A stretch of DNA of 18,516 nucleotides from Planctomycetota bacterium (GCA_021798635.1 JAJZGH010000073.1:1-18516); one strand, 5' to 3'. Shown: positions 7,930-15,414, counted from the stretch's first letter. The notes: generated from the letters alone by a model not told the origin. A program made the numbers and translations.

Positions 7930-8435
7930 GCAATATCTCCACCAAAGGGACTCTACTGCATCCTTGCGGGATAATCCTTAAAATTATCCGTGGTCCGAAC
8001 TCTCAAGTGCGTACGCCATCCTGACGAAACGCGACAATCTCCAAAATTAATCCGAGGGTTCACGCCTGCCCGTTTAACACACCGGTCGGGCAACCTCGGT
8101 GACATCAAATTCCATTTCGCAGCAAGCGGCACCTTTACTCGGTGCATAACTTGCCCGGTACAACCAGGCTTACATAAGCCTTAAGGACGCCCCACATTGT
8201 TAACTTTCTCACGCGTCTCAAGAAGGATCAGAACAGTAAGCGAAAAACCCGTCCTTCGCGTGATTCCTCTCTGACCTACCGAAAGCATTTTACTCCATGG
8301 AAAATCCAAAATCCAAAAAAAAATGCCAAATTCGGGGTTATGAGACTGCAACTATCATAAAAGTGAATAAAAATGGTTTGATGATAAAATATACGCACGT
8401 AAAAATCGAAAACGTACAAAAATCAGCTTTTTTTG
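7930..8435. other. Intergenic region with AT-rich block and inverted repeats
   Basis: About 0.5 kb with no gene I can support. A near-perfect 16-bp palindrome lies at 8166-8181 (AGGCTTA-CA-TAAGCCT). A second potential stem pairs CACGCG plus AAGGA (8210-8215, 8223-8227) with TCCTTCGCGTG (8252-8262). From about 8290 to 8480 the base composition turns strongly AT-rich, unlike its surroundings, and runs into the promoter of the next gene. A 61-codon frame (8297-8482) in this block has a Lys-rich sequence and no ribosome site; I treat it as non-coding. Confidence 0.4.
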
Positions 8436-8463
8436 TTGACTTATTATTTTCTAAGCGTAAACT
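8436..8463 (+). promoter_or_regulatory. Sigma-70-like promoter for the Pro/Tyr-rich secreted protein
   Basis: TTGACT (8436-8441), 16-bp spacer, TAAACT (8458-8463), in an AT-rich context. It would start transcription near 8470 and give a leader of about 95 nt. Motif match only. Confidence 0.55.
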
Positions 8464-8490
8464 ATCTCTTAGAAGGAAATAAGCGCGGCC

Positions 8491-8508
8491 AACGCAAGGG
8501 AATGCGTT
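8491..8508 (+). promoter_or_regulatory. 5'-UTR hairpin
   Basis: Perfect 6-bp inverted repeat AACGCA / TGCGTT with a 6-nt loop (AGGGAA), located in the predicted leader between promoter and ribosome site. The octamer CTAAGCGT occurs at 8451-8458 (inside the promoter spacer) and again at 8510-8517 just after the hairpin. Role unknown; possibly mRNA stability or regulation. Confidence 0.35.
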
Positions 8509-8566
8509 ACTAAGCGTTATATTTTCTGACTATGGCCCAAATGGCCAAGGATAAGGAGTACAATAT

Positions 8567-9217
8567 ATGTTTACTGATTTGCTCCGTAAAAATTCCCCCC
8601 AAATCATCAAGACCGCCAAAATTCTGGCAATCGCCGCCGCTGCCGCATTGACTCTGGCCGCCGCGCGACCTGCCCAAGCACGCGTCGGTATTCGCTTTGG
8701 CATTGGAATTAACTTGCCGCTGTTTCGCCCACAGCCAATTTTCGTTCCCCCACCCGTGTATTGCCCGCCGCCCGCCATTTACGTGCCGCCGCCGGTAGTC
8801 TATTCGCCACCGCCGGTTTATACCGCACCGCCAGTGGCGTATGCTCAGGCTCCAAACATGGCCAATGTACAGGCACCTAATATGGCTGGCGCTCAAGCCC
8901 CTAATTTAGCCGGCGCGCAACCCCCGGTGTTCAATGCCGCCCCACCGGTGGCGTATACACCCCCGTATTATGTTCCGCCCCCGGTTGTTTACAGCCCGCC
9001 TCCGGTCTATTACCCCGCGCCAACCTACTATCCACCGGCGTATTGTGCTCCACAGTACAACTACGGGCCGTCGCTTTATTTTTCGACCGGCTTCCGGCCC
9101 TGGGCATTTTATCATCCCTATTACCACCCTTACTTCCACCCGTTTTTCCGGCCTTATGTCGGATTTCATGTCGGGGGTTTTGATCGCGATGGATGGGGAC
9201 ACCGCGATCGGCGGTAA
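8567..9217 (+). CDS. Secreted Pro/Tyr-rich repetitive (extensin-like) protein
   Basis: 216 aa. Signal peptide: KIL AIAAAAALTLAAA with likely cleavage at AQA/RV near residue 38. The mature protein is dominated by PPPVY/PPPVVYSPPP units. A 14-residue unit starting YVPPPVVYSPPPVY occurs twice (72-85 and 135-148). Between them lie three 8-residue repeats (AQAPNMAN, VQAPNMAG, AQAPNLAG; 93-116). The C-terminus is aromatic/His-rich (FYHPYYHPYFHPFFRPY) and ends in a charged DRDGWGHRDRR tail. There is no recognised catalytic domain. Such proteins are commonly found in Planctomycetota as secreted or envelope-associated proteins of unknown role; resemblance to plant extensins is compositional. AAGGAG (8553-8558) is 8 nt before the ATG. 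It is a monocistronic unit: own promoter upstream, strong terminator downstream. Confidence 0.85.
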   Translation: MFTDLLRKNSPQIIKTAKILAIAAAAALTLAAARPAQARVGIRFGIGINLPLFRPQPIFVPPPVYCPPPAIYVPPPVVYSPPPVYTAPPVAYAQAPNMANVQAPNMAGAQAPNLAGAQPPVFNAAPPVAYTPPYYVPPPVVYSPPPVYYPAPTYYPPAYCAPQYNYGPSLYFSTGFRPWAFYHPYYHPYFHPFFRPYVGFHVGGFDRDGWGHRDRR

Positions 9218-9250
9218 GTATTCCGTCCATTAACCAAGCAACGCAGGCTT

Positions 9251-9284
9251 GGCTCGGGGTTGAGGATCACCCCGGGCCTTTTTT
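9251..9284 (+). terminator. Rho-independent terminator after the Pro/Tyr-rich gene
   Basis: A 10-bp stem GGCTCGGGGT (9251-9260) / ACCCCGGGCC (9269-9278) with one G-U pair, an 8-nt loop, and a run of six T (9279-9284). It lies 33 nt after the stop codon and separates this gene from the convergent pgeF. Confidence 0.9.
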
Positions 9285-9295
9285 ATGATCAGCAT

Positions 9296-10129
9296 CTATC
9301 CGCTTGCCGGCTGGATAATGGCGACCAGGCGGCCGGTAATTCCATGGTCTCGGCGATGGGAGTAAAAATCGGTGGCATTGGCATAAGTGCACAGGCTTCC
9401 ACCATCCATGCGGGTAACGCCGCACTGCTGCAATTGCAGCTTGATCGCGGCAGCGAGATCAACGTGCGGTTTGGCATAGCCGATGGTAGTGACGGCCGCG
9501 GACAGGCCGGCGGCGTGGAATTCCCCGGCTACGTCCGATCCAACTTCAAAATATTTTACACTGATCATCGGGCCGATGGCGGCAAGGATTCGGTCGGATG
9601 TTATTCCCAGCGTGTTCATTTCAGCGATGCAGCGCGCTATAACGCCGCTGACCACCCCGCGCCACCCGGCATGGATTGCCGCGACGGTTCGGCCGTCATC
9701 CGAAGCCAACAGAACGGGCGCACAATCGGCAATTCGGATCGCCAAGGCCGCGGATGCAACGTCCGAAATGATGGCATCCGCTCGAGTTTGGCCTTGAAAG
9801 CGATCCCGTATTTCAGCCGCAACGGATTCACTGTATTCCCCCTCCCCTTCCGCTGTAAGCAATGCCGCTTCGCATCCATGCACCTGCTGCACCGTTGCCA
9901 TCGGCACGTTGGTCAAGCCTAAGGCGGAAAGCAGAATCGCAAAATTGCGCTGCAGGTTGTCAACCGAATCCTGCACGGCACCTTGCGGATTGCCCAGATT
10001 CAACGAATCAAACGGCACCGGCGAAACGCCACCAATGCGCGTGGAAAAGGCGTGTGTCACTCCGGCGGCGGTCAGTAGCCGCGATTGGTAAACCACAACG
10101 CCGTTCGGCAATGTCACACGGGCAAGCAT
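9296..10129 (-). CDS. pgeF: PgeF/YfiH-family protein (multicopper polyphenol oxidase / peptidoglycan editing factor)
   Basis: 277 aa, cytoplasmic, near the normal ~250 aa; a ~20-residue Glu-rich insert (91-115) explains the excess. Metal-binding triad visible: H84 (VQQVHG), C136 (IADCAPVL), H153 (AAIHAGWRG). Other family marks are FSTRIGGVS, SLNLG, AAIGPMIS and the C-terminal DFYSHRRDHGITGR. The family (DUF152) has been described as laccase-like, as a purine nucleoside phosphorylase/adenosine deaminase, and in E. coli as a peptidoglycan editing factor that prevents L-Ser misincorporation; which applies here cannot be told. ATG at 10127-10129, ribosome site weak. It lies 112 nt downstream of the GH32 stop on the same strand, so co-transcription is uncertain, and it converges with the Pro/Tyr-rich gene. 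Confidence 0.92.
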   Translation of the reverse strand: MLARVTLPNGVVVYQSRLLTAAGVTHAFSTRIGGVSPVPFDSLNLGNPQGAVQDSVDNLQRNFAILLSALGLTNVPMATVQQVHGCEAALLTAEGEGEYSESVAAEIRDRFQGQTRADAIISDVASAALAIRIADCAPVLLASDDGRTVAAIHAGWRGVVSGVIARCIAEMNTLGITSDRILAAIGPMISVKYFEVGSDVAGEFHAAGLSAAVTTIGYAKPHVDLAAAIKLQLQQCGVTRMDGGSLCTYANATDFYSHRRDHGITGRLVAIIQPASG

Positions 10130-10241
10130 GGCAAAATTCTATCCGCCAAAGTGTCGATATACCAACAAGACCAGATGCCATGGCGGTTGAATTTGGAATC
10201 ATGCGAGGTGGACCGCCCGCATGTTTGTCTGATATGCCGCT

Positions 10242-11783
10242 TTATGCACCCTTCCAGGCTGAGGCAACTTCACGCACGGCCAAGGATCCGACGGTCGCTT
10301 TGCCGCCTTGGCAGTAACAGGCCATTGAGGATTTTCCCGCCGGCGGCAAATAGCACGAGCTCATTGAAACCGCGTGATCCGGTGCAAAGACTTCGATGGA
10401 TGTGCGGTCAACAAGTATTCTTAACCGCAAGGGGCTGGTCGGTGTAGAGCCTATGATTGACCCTTTGGCACCCAGGGCACTGATTTGCCGCGTGGTAAAA
10501 TTAACTTCAATGGTTTGTCCCGCAACTTCCAGTGCCAGCACTTTGGCTGTACCCGCGTGGATCTGCGCCTCAATATCCAACTGATTGCCCGCCACCTCAT
10601 GAAAATTACGCCGTCGATTGTCCAGTGTGAATGGGCCCAAATGATGCGCATGCCGCCAGAGGTGCTCAATTTCCTGCACCGGTTCCCGGCAAACGCGCAA
10701 ACCGTCGGGCGTATTGCGCAAGGTCAGCGTGCAGGGAAAGCTCAACTGTTGATTAAACGGCATACCGGGATATGAGCCGCCGCGCATCCATCCGATTTGG
10801 ATGGTTCGGTTCTGCCTTGCGGGAATATTATTGTAGACCTGCGCGGCATAAAAACTATTTCCTGTGTCCATGGCAAAGGGTCCGGATTGCGCTGTAAAAC
10901 GTCGGCCATCAAACTGACCGATGAGATATTGGCTGTCGGCTCCGGTAAATATCCACCGAACTTCACCCGGCCTGCCCTGCAGTGGCAGCGGGAAAAAGTT
11001 TGGACATTCCTGGCTTTGGGGAAAGTGCAATTCCTGAAGTTTGGTCCAATGTTTTAAATCCGGCGAATTGAAAAGTGCAAAACCCCGGGATCCATTAAGA
11101 AACAAAGGCATAATCCAACGATGCGATGGCCCGTGCCAGATAATTTTGGGGTCACGATTACCTGGTACTATCTGCTTTAACACCGGGTTATGCGCATACT
11201 TTGTAAACGTTAATCCGCCGTCATTGCTGTAGGCCAGACATTGCGTAAAAGGCTCTCCCTGAGAGATTTTGGATGAACCGCCCGCGGCGGTATACATGGC
11301 CACGACTGCAGGCTTGTTGCCCTTCTGAAAACCGGCCGTGTTGAGCGAATCTACAGCGGCCGACCCGCTCCAGATACCTCCATATTTGTCAGGACTGATA
11401 GCCACTGGTAATTGCTGCCATCGCACAAGATCCCGGCTGATGGCATGCCCCCAGAATTTGTTACCGGAACTTCCTTGCAGGGTATGGGGCAGAAACTGAA
11501 AATACAAATGATATACGCCATCGACATAAACCAGCCCATTGGGGTCGTTAATCCATCCGGCAAGCGCGGTGAAATGAAACTGCGGCCGCAATTTCTGAGC
11601 GTAGCCGATCGCCGCATCAGATAATCCCACTGGCGCGGCCTGCGTAGCGTGCACCGTGGAACCTTGTGCCATACCCCACAGTGCCGTAGATCCCACGGTG
11701 TGCAAGAATCGTCGGCGGGAGACGACGGTTTTGGATAAATGAGACGATGTTTTGGAAGGATGACTTCTACGTGATACGGCCAT
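10242..11783 (-). CDS. Tat-exported glycoside hydrolase family 32 (levanase/fructanase-like)
   Basis: 513 aa. Twin-arginine signal SRRRFLHTVG (22-31) followed by a hydrophobic segment and ATQAAP near residue 50. The five-bladed propeller holds all three GH32 acidic residues: D80 in GWINDPNG (nucleophile), D211 in NRDPKI (transition-state stabiliser), E259 in SQECPNFF (acid/base). The C-terminal beta-sandwich (about 370-513) has the typical RILVDRTSIEVFA. Family knowledge: retaining hydrolases of beta-fructans (levan, inulin) or sucrose. Specificity (exo-levanase, inulinase or invertase) is not decidable by eye, but export favours polymer or oligofructan breakdown outside the cytoplasm. The start is ATG 11781-11783 with AGGGG 9 nt upstream. 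No sugar transporter or fructokinase lies beside it, so it seems to stand alone. Confidence 0.93.
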   Translation of the reverse strand: MAVSRRSHPSKTSSHLSKTVVSRRRFLHTVGSTALWGMAQGSTVHATQAAPVGLSDAAIGYAQKLRPQFHFTALAGWINDPNGLVYVDGVYHLYFQFLPHTLQGSSGNKFWGHAISRDLVRWQQLPVAISPDKYGGIWSGSAAVDSLNTAGFQKGNKPAVVAMYTAAGGSSKISQGEPFTQCLAYSNDGGLTFTKYAHNPVLKQIVPGNRDPKIIWHGPSHRWIMPLFLNGSRGFALFNSPDLKHWTKLQELHFPQSQECPNFFPLPLQGRPGEVRWIFTGADSQYLIGQFDGRRFTAQSGPFAMDTGNSFYAAQVYNNIPARQNRTIQIGWMRGGSYPGMPFNQQLSFPCTLTLRNTPDGLRVCREPVQEIEHLWRHAHHLGPFTLDNRRRNFHEVAGNQLDIEAQIHAGTAKVLALEVAGQTIEVNFTTRQISALGAKGSIIGSTPTSPLRLRILVDRTSIEVFAPDHAVSMSSCYLPPAGKSSMACYCQGGKATVGSLAVREVASAWKGA

Positions 11784-11909
11784 GGTGTGTTACCCCTAAA
11801 AACAAGAATCCTTGGCGGAAAATCGGCCGAAAGGCCCCACCACGTTTTCAGCAGAATAATCACAACGAGCACAAGCCGCAACTTTTTTCTTCGGCAATGA
11901 TATATATAT

Positions 11910-11934
11910 TTTAATTATCAAATAAATAATTAAA
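11910..11934. repeat. AT-only perfect inverted repeat upstream of the GH32 gene
   Basis: TTTAATTAT (11910-11918) and ATAATTAAA (11926-11934) with a 7-nt spacer, next to a TATATATATT run. It lies between the GH32 start and the sigma-54 activator stop, about 130 nt upstream of the GH32 ATG, and could be an operator or promoter element. It is not followed by a T tract on a GC stem, so it is not a classical terminator. Confidence 0.5.
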
Positions 11935-11971
11935 TTGGCGCTATGTACCATCGCAGCCATTGGTACCGGCG

Positions 11972-13486
11972 TTATGCATTCCTTTGGCCGCTGACGCGGG
12001 ATTTTACGGTTCGGCGGTCAATGCCGAGGCTCCGCGCGGCGGATTCATAAGTGCCGACTTTCTGGTACACCAGTGTAGTGTAAAAGTTCAAAAGTTCCTC
12101 CTCCGTCATCAATCCATCACGGATTTTTGTGAATTGCCCGGATTGCTTATCGCCGTGCGATAATTCCGGGGGCTGATAGCCGCGCCGCACCAGAATATTT
12201 TTTACGCATTGCTCGAGCTCCCGGAAATTTCCCGGCCACGCATAATCCTTATGATCCGCGATCCATAATTTTACGTCGGTGTTGAGCTTTCGGCGGTCGT
12301 GTTCGCCGGGGATGAATCGCTGGGTTATAAAGTTGATCAGGTTGTCCACATCTTCCGGGGCTTCAGCAATCTGCTGTCGCAGTGATGGCGTGGCGATGAC
12401 ATCGGAACAGAGCCGAAAATAAAAGTCCTGACGGAATTTGCCGCTGTGCATGTCACGGGCCAGATCATGATTGGTGGCGGCGATAATTTTGCCGCGGAAA
12501 GTGCGCGGCACACTTTCGCCCACGCGTTCAAAAATGCGGTATTGCAGCACGCGCAACAGCTTGACCTGAATCTGCTCATCCGCGTCGCCGATTTCATCAA
12601 GAAATAATGAGCCGTGCGGCGGGCATGATTCGAGGCGGCCCTTGCGGTCGCCCAGCGCGCCGGTGAATGAGCCGCGGGCGTGACCGAAAAGCTCCGATTC
12701 AATCAGATGCGGGGATAACGCGGAGAGAACGGTGGTGGAAAATAAATTATCCGGCACATCGGCAAAACGTTTTGTGGCGGCATTAAAGGGCAGATAGCGG
12801 GCTTGCGCAATGGCCTGCGCCACACGTTCCTTGCCGGTGCCGGAAGGCCCGACGATCAGTGTGGCGATGTCCCCCATTTTGTCGTACAGCTCGAGTTGGT
12901 AAAGTCGCATATTATGAGTAAAAATGGATTCCCAAACCTTCGCCCGCAGATCAATCATGCAAGATGAAAACCCGATAATGGAACGGTAGATTCCCTGAAA
13001 CGCGCGCGTGACTTGATAGCAGCAGGCAAATAAATGTTCTGGGCGATAGTGACACGCGCGCCCTGCCGCCGGCTTTTCCAGAAGGTCATGGAATATCTCA
13101 AGGTAACGGGCGTAAAGGCCGGCATAACCCGCGTTGCTCTTGCTATCCGCCAGTGTTCGGTAGAAATCACCTTCCAAGGCATAATACAGATAATGCACCA
13201 CGGCATCCTGATACAGCCGCCATTCCTGTAAACTCGGCACGGCCTTTCCCGCCATCCGACGGCGCAGCGTGGCAACAAATGCCGCAACTTTTTCCCGTGT
13301 GCGCGTTTCGTTCGGCCGTTCCATCTGCCCGGTGGTGGGAAAGTTCCAGGACGTGTCCGAGGCAACATAATCATCACCCAGGACCGCACGCTCCAATTCC
13401 CTGCGCTGCGGCACGAATGGATTGCAGAACGTCAGTTGCGAAATAGCACCGGCCAGCGGCAACTCATCAGAATTCAACAAGGCCAT
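11972..13486 (-). CDS. Sigma-54-dependent transcriptional activator with novel N-terminal domain
   Basis: 504 aa from ATG 13484-13486, chosen because TTGGAG lies 9 nt before it; an ATG 18 nt further up (13502-13504) has no ribosome site. Residues 1-200 form a domain I do not recognise (aromatic and helical, with HYLYYALEGDFYRTL and HLFACCYQVTRAFQGIYRSIIGF); it is not a receiver, GAF or PAS by motif. AAA+ domain 200-430: Walker A GPSGTGKE (213-220), sigma-54 contact loop GSFTGA (272-277, a variant of GAFTGA), Walker B SLFLDEIGD (D297/E298), arginine fingers in FRQDFYFRL, and AWPGNFRELE. An insert of about 12 residues precedes the ESELFGH helix. A Fis-type helix-turn-helix closes the protein (YESAARSLGIDRRTVKSRV, 480-498). 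It is divergent from the 4-TM/radical SAM/hydrolase operon, the most likely target. A sigma-54-like element also sits before its own start. Confidence 0.9.
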   Translation of the reverse strand: MALLNSDELPLAGAISQLTFCNPFVPQRRELERAVLGDDYVASDTSWNFPTTGQMERPNETRTREKVAAFVATLRRRMAGKAVPSLQEWRLYQDAVVHYLYYALEGDFYRTLADSKSNAGYAGLYARYLEIFHDLLEKPAAGRACHYRPEHLFACCYQVTRAFQGIYRSIIGFSSCMIDLRAKVWESIFTHNMRLYQLELYDKMGDIATLIVGPSGTGKERVAQAIAQARYLPFNAATKRFADVPDNLFSTTVLSALSPHLIESELFGHARGSFTGALGDRKGRLESCPPHGSLFLDEIGDADEQIQVKLLRVLQYRIFERVGESVPRTFRGKIIAATNHDLARDMHSGKFRQDFYFRLCSDVIATPSLRQQIAEAPEDVDNLINFITQRFIPGEHDRRKLNTDVKLWIADHKDYAWPGNFRELEQCVKNILVRRGYQPPELSHGDKQSGQFTKIRDGLMTEEELLNFYTTLVYQKVGTYESAARSLGIDRRTVKSRVSGQRNA

Positions 13487-13516
13487 GACTACAGTCTCCA
13501 ACATCTACGGGTGATA

Positions 13517-13535
13517 TACATTAATTGTACATTAA
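13517..13535. repeat. Direct repeat TACATTAA x2, 11-bp phase
   Basis: TACATTAA at 13517-13524 and 13528-13535, separated by TTG, so one helical turn apart. They lie between the putative -12 element of the activator gene and its start codon. Candidate binding site for a repressor or for the activator itself. Confidence 0.45.
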
Positions 13536-13538
13536 CGT

Positions 13539-13551
13539 GGCATATAATGCC
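13539..13551. promoter_or_regulatory. Perfect palindrome GGCAT-ATA-ATGCC (candidate operator)
   Basis: GGCAT (13539-13543) and ATGCC (13547-13551) with a 3-nt centre, overlapping the proposed -12 box of the activator promoter. Protein bound here would compete with polymerase. Motif only. Confidence 0.4.
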
Positions 13552-13563
13552 TGCGTTCTGCCA
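13548..13563 (-). promoter_or_regulatory. Putative sigma-54 (-24/-12) promoter of the activator gene
   Basis: Minus strand reads TGGCAG-AACGC-AGGCA. The near-invariant GG and GC pairs of the TGGCAC-N5-TTGCW consensus are at the right spacing; the two T of the -12 box are replaced. Transcription would begin near 13537, giving a leader of roughly 50 nt to the chosen ATG. Suggests autoregulation, but is a weak match. Confidence 0.4.
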
Positions 13564-13612
13564 TATCAGGGCAAAGAACATGTCTCGCTGTGTTTCGCAT
13601 AACATGATTATT

Positions 13613-13634
13613 TATAATGACTTACGTCATAATA
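13613..13634. promoter_or_regulatory. Candidate upstream activator sequence (22-bp palindrome)
   Basis: Half-sites TATAATGAC (13613-13621) and GTCATAATA (13626-13634) around TTAC; 8 of 9 positions are symmetric, with a perfect ATGAC/GTCAT core. It lies between the two divergent sigma-54-like elements, as expected for a dimeric HTH activator site, though close to the plus-strand promoter. Alternatively the outer TATAAT and TATTAT are divergent sigma-70 -10 boxes. Confidence 0.4.
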
Positions 13635-13641
13635 GTACCCA

Positions 13642-13658
13642 TTGGCATGAGATTTGAA
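13642..13658 (+). promoter_or_regulatory. Putative sigma-54 (-24/-12) promoter of the 4-TM/radical SAM/hydrolase operon
   Basis: TTGGCATGAGATTTGAA matches YTGGCACGRNNNTTGCW at all but two positions (C to T in the -24 box, C to A in the -12 GC). Spacing is exact. Predicted start near 13670, 45 nt before the first ATG. The loss of the -12 C weakens it, but its place beside a divergent sigma-54 activator strengthens it. Confidence 0.5.
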
Positions 13659-13714
13659 TTACTCCTTCCGCGGCTTCACCCAAGTGTTTAGCATCCGCCG
13701 CGGGAGTGTGTGAC

Positions 13715-14089
13715 ATGGTATTCGTAAATTGCAACTGGACACTCGGCTGGGCATTGATACTGCTGGGAATTATCAGCGGTGCGTTGATGGGTCTGTTTTT
13801 CCATCGGAAAGATTTTCTCGGAGGTTACGATGCGTGGCCCCGGCGATTGGTGCGGCTTGGACATATCGCATTTATGGCCCTTGGCATGTTGAATCTTATT
13901 TACGCTGTCGGCCCACATCCGGCGATGGCAATAAATTCCATAATCTCGGTGGCGCTAATTTTTAGCTCCGTAACCATGCCCTTGGCGTGCCTGCTGGCCG
14001 CATGGCGCGCCAAATGGACGTTTTTATTTGCCTTCCCTGTGTTGGCACTGGCATTGACATGTGTATTGGCATTTTGGAGTTCGTTATGA
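13715..14089 (+). CDS. Small four-TM membrane protein, first gene of radical SAM operon
   Basis: 124 aa with four predicted TM helices at about 9-29, 45-65, 72-95 and 100-121. Between TM1 and TM2 is a distinctive loop: SGALMGLFFHRKDFLGGYDAWPRRLVRLGHIAF, given here as SGALMGLFFHRKDF then LGGYDAWPRRLVRLGHIAF, with HRKD, GGY, RR and GH as likely conserved points. I do not recognise a named family. The start is ATG 13713-13717 region (A at 13715), with GGGAG 8 nt upstream; a GTG at 13706 overlaps that site and is rejected. The stop overlaps the radical SAM start in ATGA (14086-14089), so the two are translationally coupled. Coupling suggests a membrane partner, substrate binder or anchor for the enzyme (inference). 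Confidence 0.8.
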   Translation: MVFVNCNWTLGWALILLGIISGALMGLFFHRKDFLGGYDAWPRRLVRLGHIAFMALGMLNLIYAVGPHPAMAINSIISVALIFSSVTMPLACLLAAWRAKWTFLFAFPVLALALTCVLAFWSSL

Positions 14090-15414
14090 AAATCGGCTTT
14101 TTGGCCATGAGCGGTGTGCGGGCGCACGATCCGAAACTTCTGGAACTCGGCCTGACGCTGCCCGGGTTCGTGCAACGCAGCAAGGTTGTTGCATCGCTTC
14201 CGAGTTTGGGGCTGCTTTTGCTGGCGGCCTGCACGCCGGCCGGACATGACTTGCGATACTTTGAAGCGGAATCGGATCACTCGGAGCCGCCCGAACTCTA
14301 CTGCTGCGACCTTGTGGCGATTAGCACATTTTCCGCGCAGGTATTTGAGGCCTACAACATCGCCGATCGTCTTCGGGCGGCGGGCGTTCGTGTGGCGATG
14401 GGAGGATTGCATGTCAGCGTTTGCCCGGAGGAAGCCGCGGAACATGCCGATTATATCGTGGTGGGCGAAGGCGAATCGGTATGGCCCACGGTTGTCGCGG
14501 CCGCGGAAGCGCGCCACAGGCCCCGCATTTTCCGGGCCGCCGATTTCCCGCCCGTACTCATGGAAACATTGCCCACCCCCCGGTACGACTTGCTGAACGC
14601 CCGCAGCTATAACCGCTTCACGGTGCAGACCTCACGTGGCTGTCCCTGGCGCTGTGATTTTTGCGCCTCTACTGTGATGCTTTCGCAGCGCTATCGCAAG
14701 CGTCCGATAGATACTGTTGTGCGTGATATCCGCGCTGTTCAGCGCGTACAGGAACATGCCTTTATCGAATTTGCGGATGACAATACGTTTGTGGACAAAG
14801 CGTGGTCACGGGATTTGTGCCGCGCCTTGACCCCCTTAAGGATTAAATGGTTTACGGAAACCGACATTTCGGTAGCCCAGGACGGCCTGCTGCTGGATGC
14901 CATGCGACGCGCGGGCTGTCGGCAGATTTTGGTAGGACTGGAAAGCCCCACATCGGCTGGACTTAGCGGCATTGAGATGCGGGGCAATATCAAGGCGCGC
15001 TGGGCGGAGAAATACAAAGAAGCCCTCCGCACAATTCAGGGGCACGGTATTACTGTCAACGGCTGCTTTATTCTGGGCCTGGATACCCACACACCGGAAA
15101 TATTCCAGCAGGTGCTGGATTTCGCCATGGATGTGCCATTGTTTGAAGTCCAGATTACCGTTCTGACGGCTTTCCCCGGCACGCCCTTATATCATCGGCT
15201 TGTCCAACAGCGGCGGATTTTGCAGCCGGGACGATGGGATTTATGCACATTATTTGATGTGAACTTCCAACCCCGGCTTATGTCTCCGGCACAGTTGCGG
15301 GAAGGGCTGTATTGGCTGGGCGAGCGATTATACAGCGCGGAATGCACAGAGATCCGCCGCCGGGCATTTTTTCGTGGCTGGCGTCGCGCGCCGGCCTATG
15401 CGCCAGCAGTATGA
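14086..15414 (+). CDS. B12-binding-domain radical SAM protein (class B methyltransferase/BchE-like)
   Basis: 442 aa. N-terminal Rossmann-like cobalamin-binding domain (1-160): LGLLLLAACTPAGHDLRYFEAE, DLVAISTFSAQ, AGVRVAMGGLHVSVCPEEA and ADYIVVGEGESVWP. No DxHxxG motif, so cobalamin would bind without His ligation, as in many of this class. Radical SAM domain (175-400): C186, C190 and C193 in GCPWRCDFC coordinate the 4Fe-4S cluster; EFADDNTF, GLESP and TVNGCFILGLDT follow the barrel strands. The C-terminal part (FPGTPLYHRL, then a helical tail) resembles the DUF4070-type end. Start ATG 14086 with GGAG 6 nt upstream; a longer frame beginning at 13987 lies inside the previous gene and has no ribosome site. 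Reaction unknown: C-methylation, cyclisation or oxidative change of a lipid or secondary metabolite are all possible. Confidence 0.92.
   Translation: MKIGFLAMSGVRAHDPKLLELGLTLPGFVQRSKVVASLPSLGLLLLAACTPAGHDLRYFEAESDHSEPPELYCCDLVAISTFSAQVFEAYNIADRLRAAGVRVAMGGLHVSVCPEEAAEHADYIVVGEGESVWPTVVAAAEARHRPRIFRAADFPPVLMETLPTPRYDLLNARSYNRFTVQTSRGCPWRCDFCASTVMLSQRYRKRPIDTVVRDIRAVQRVQEHAFIEFADDNTFVDKAWSRDLCRALTPLRIKWFTETDISVAQDGLLLDAMRRAGCRQILVGLESPTSAGLSGIEMRGNIKARWAEKYKEALRTIQGHGITVNGCFILGLDTHTPEIFQQVLDFAMDVPLFEVQITVLTAFPGTPLYHRLVQQRRILQPGRWDLCTLFDVNFQPRLMSPAQLREGLYWLGERLYSAECTEIRRRAFFRGWRRAPAYAPAV

Noticed and set aside
8040..8110. GGTTCACGCC-like T-arm suggesting a tRNA
   Set aside because: No matching acceptor stem, D-arm or anticodon arm could be folded around it.
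8297..8482. 61-codon Lys-rich plus-strand frame in the AT-rich block
   Set aside because: No ribosome site, low-complexity AT-driven composition, and its 3' end overlaps the promoter of the next gene.
8094..8914. Possible CRISPR or short tandem array from repeated motifs
   Set aside because: The repeats are codons of the Pro/Tyr-rich protein with diverged DNA and no unique spacers.
9260..9922. 220-codon plus-strand frame after the terminator
   Set aside because: Antisense to pgeF, whose active-site motifs are intact; it begins inside the terminator region.
13987..14085. 33-codon N-terminal extension of the radical SAM protein
   Set aside because: It would overlap the 4-TM gene; the ATG at 14086 has GGAG at good spacing and begins with the expected first strand (MKIGFLAM).
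13900..14517. 205-codon minus-strand frame
   Set aside because: Antisense to the 4-TM and radical SAM genes, no ribosome site, composition typical of a shadow frame.
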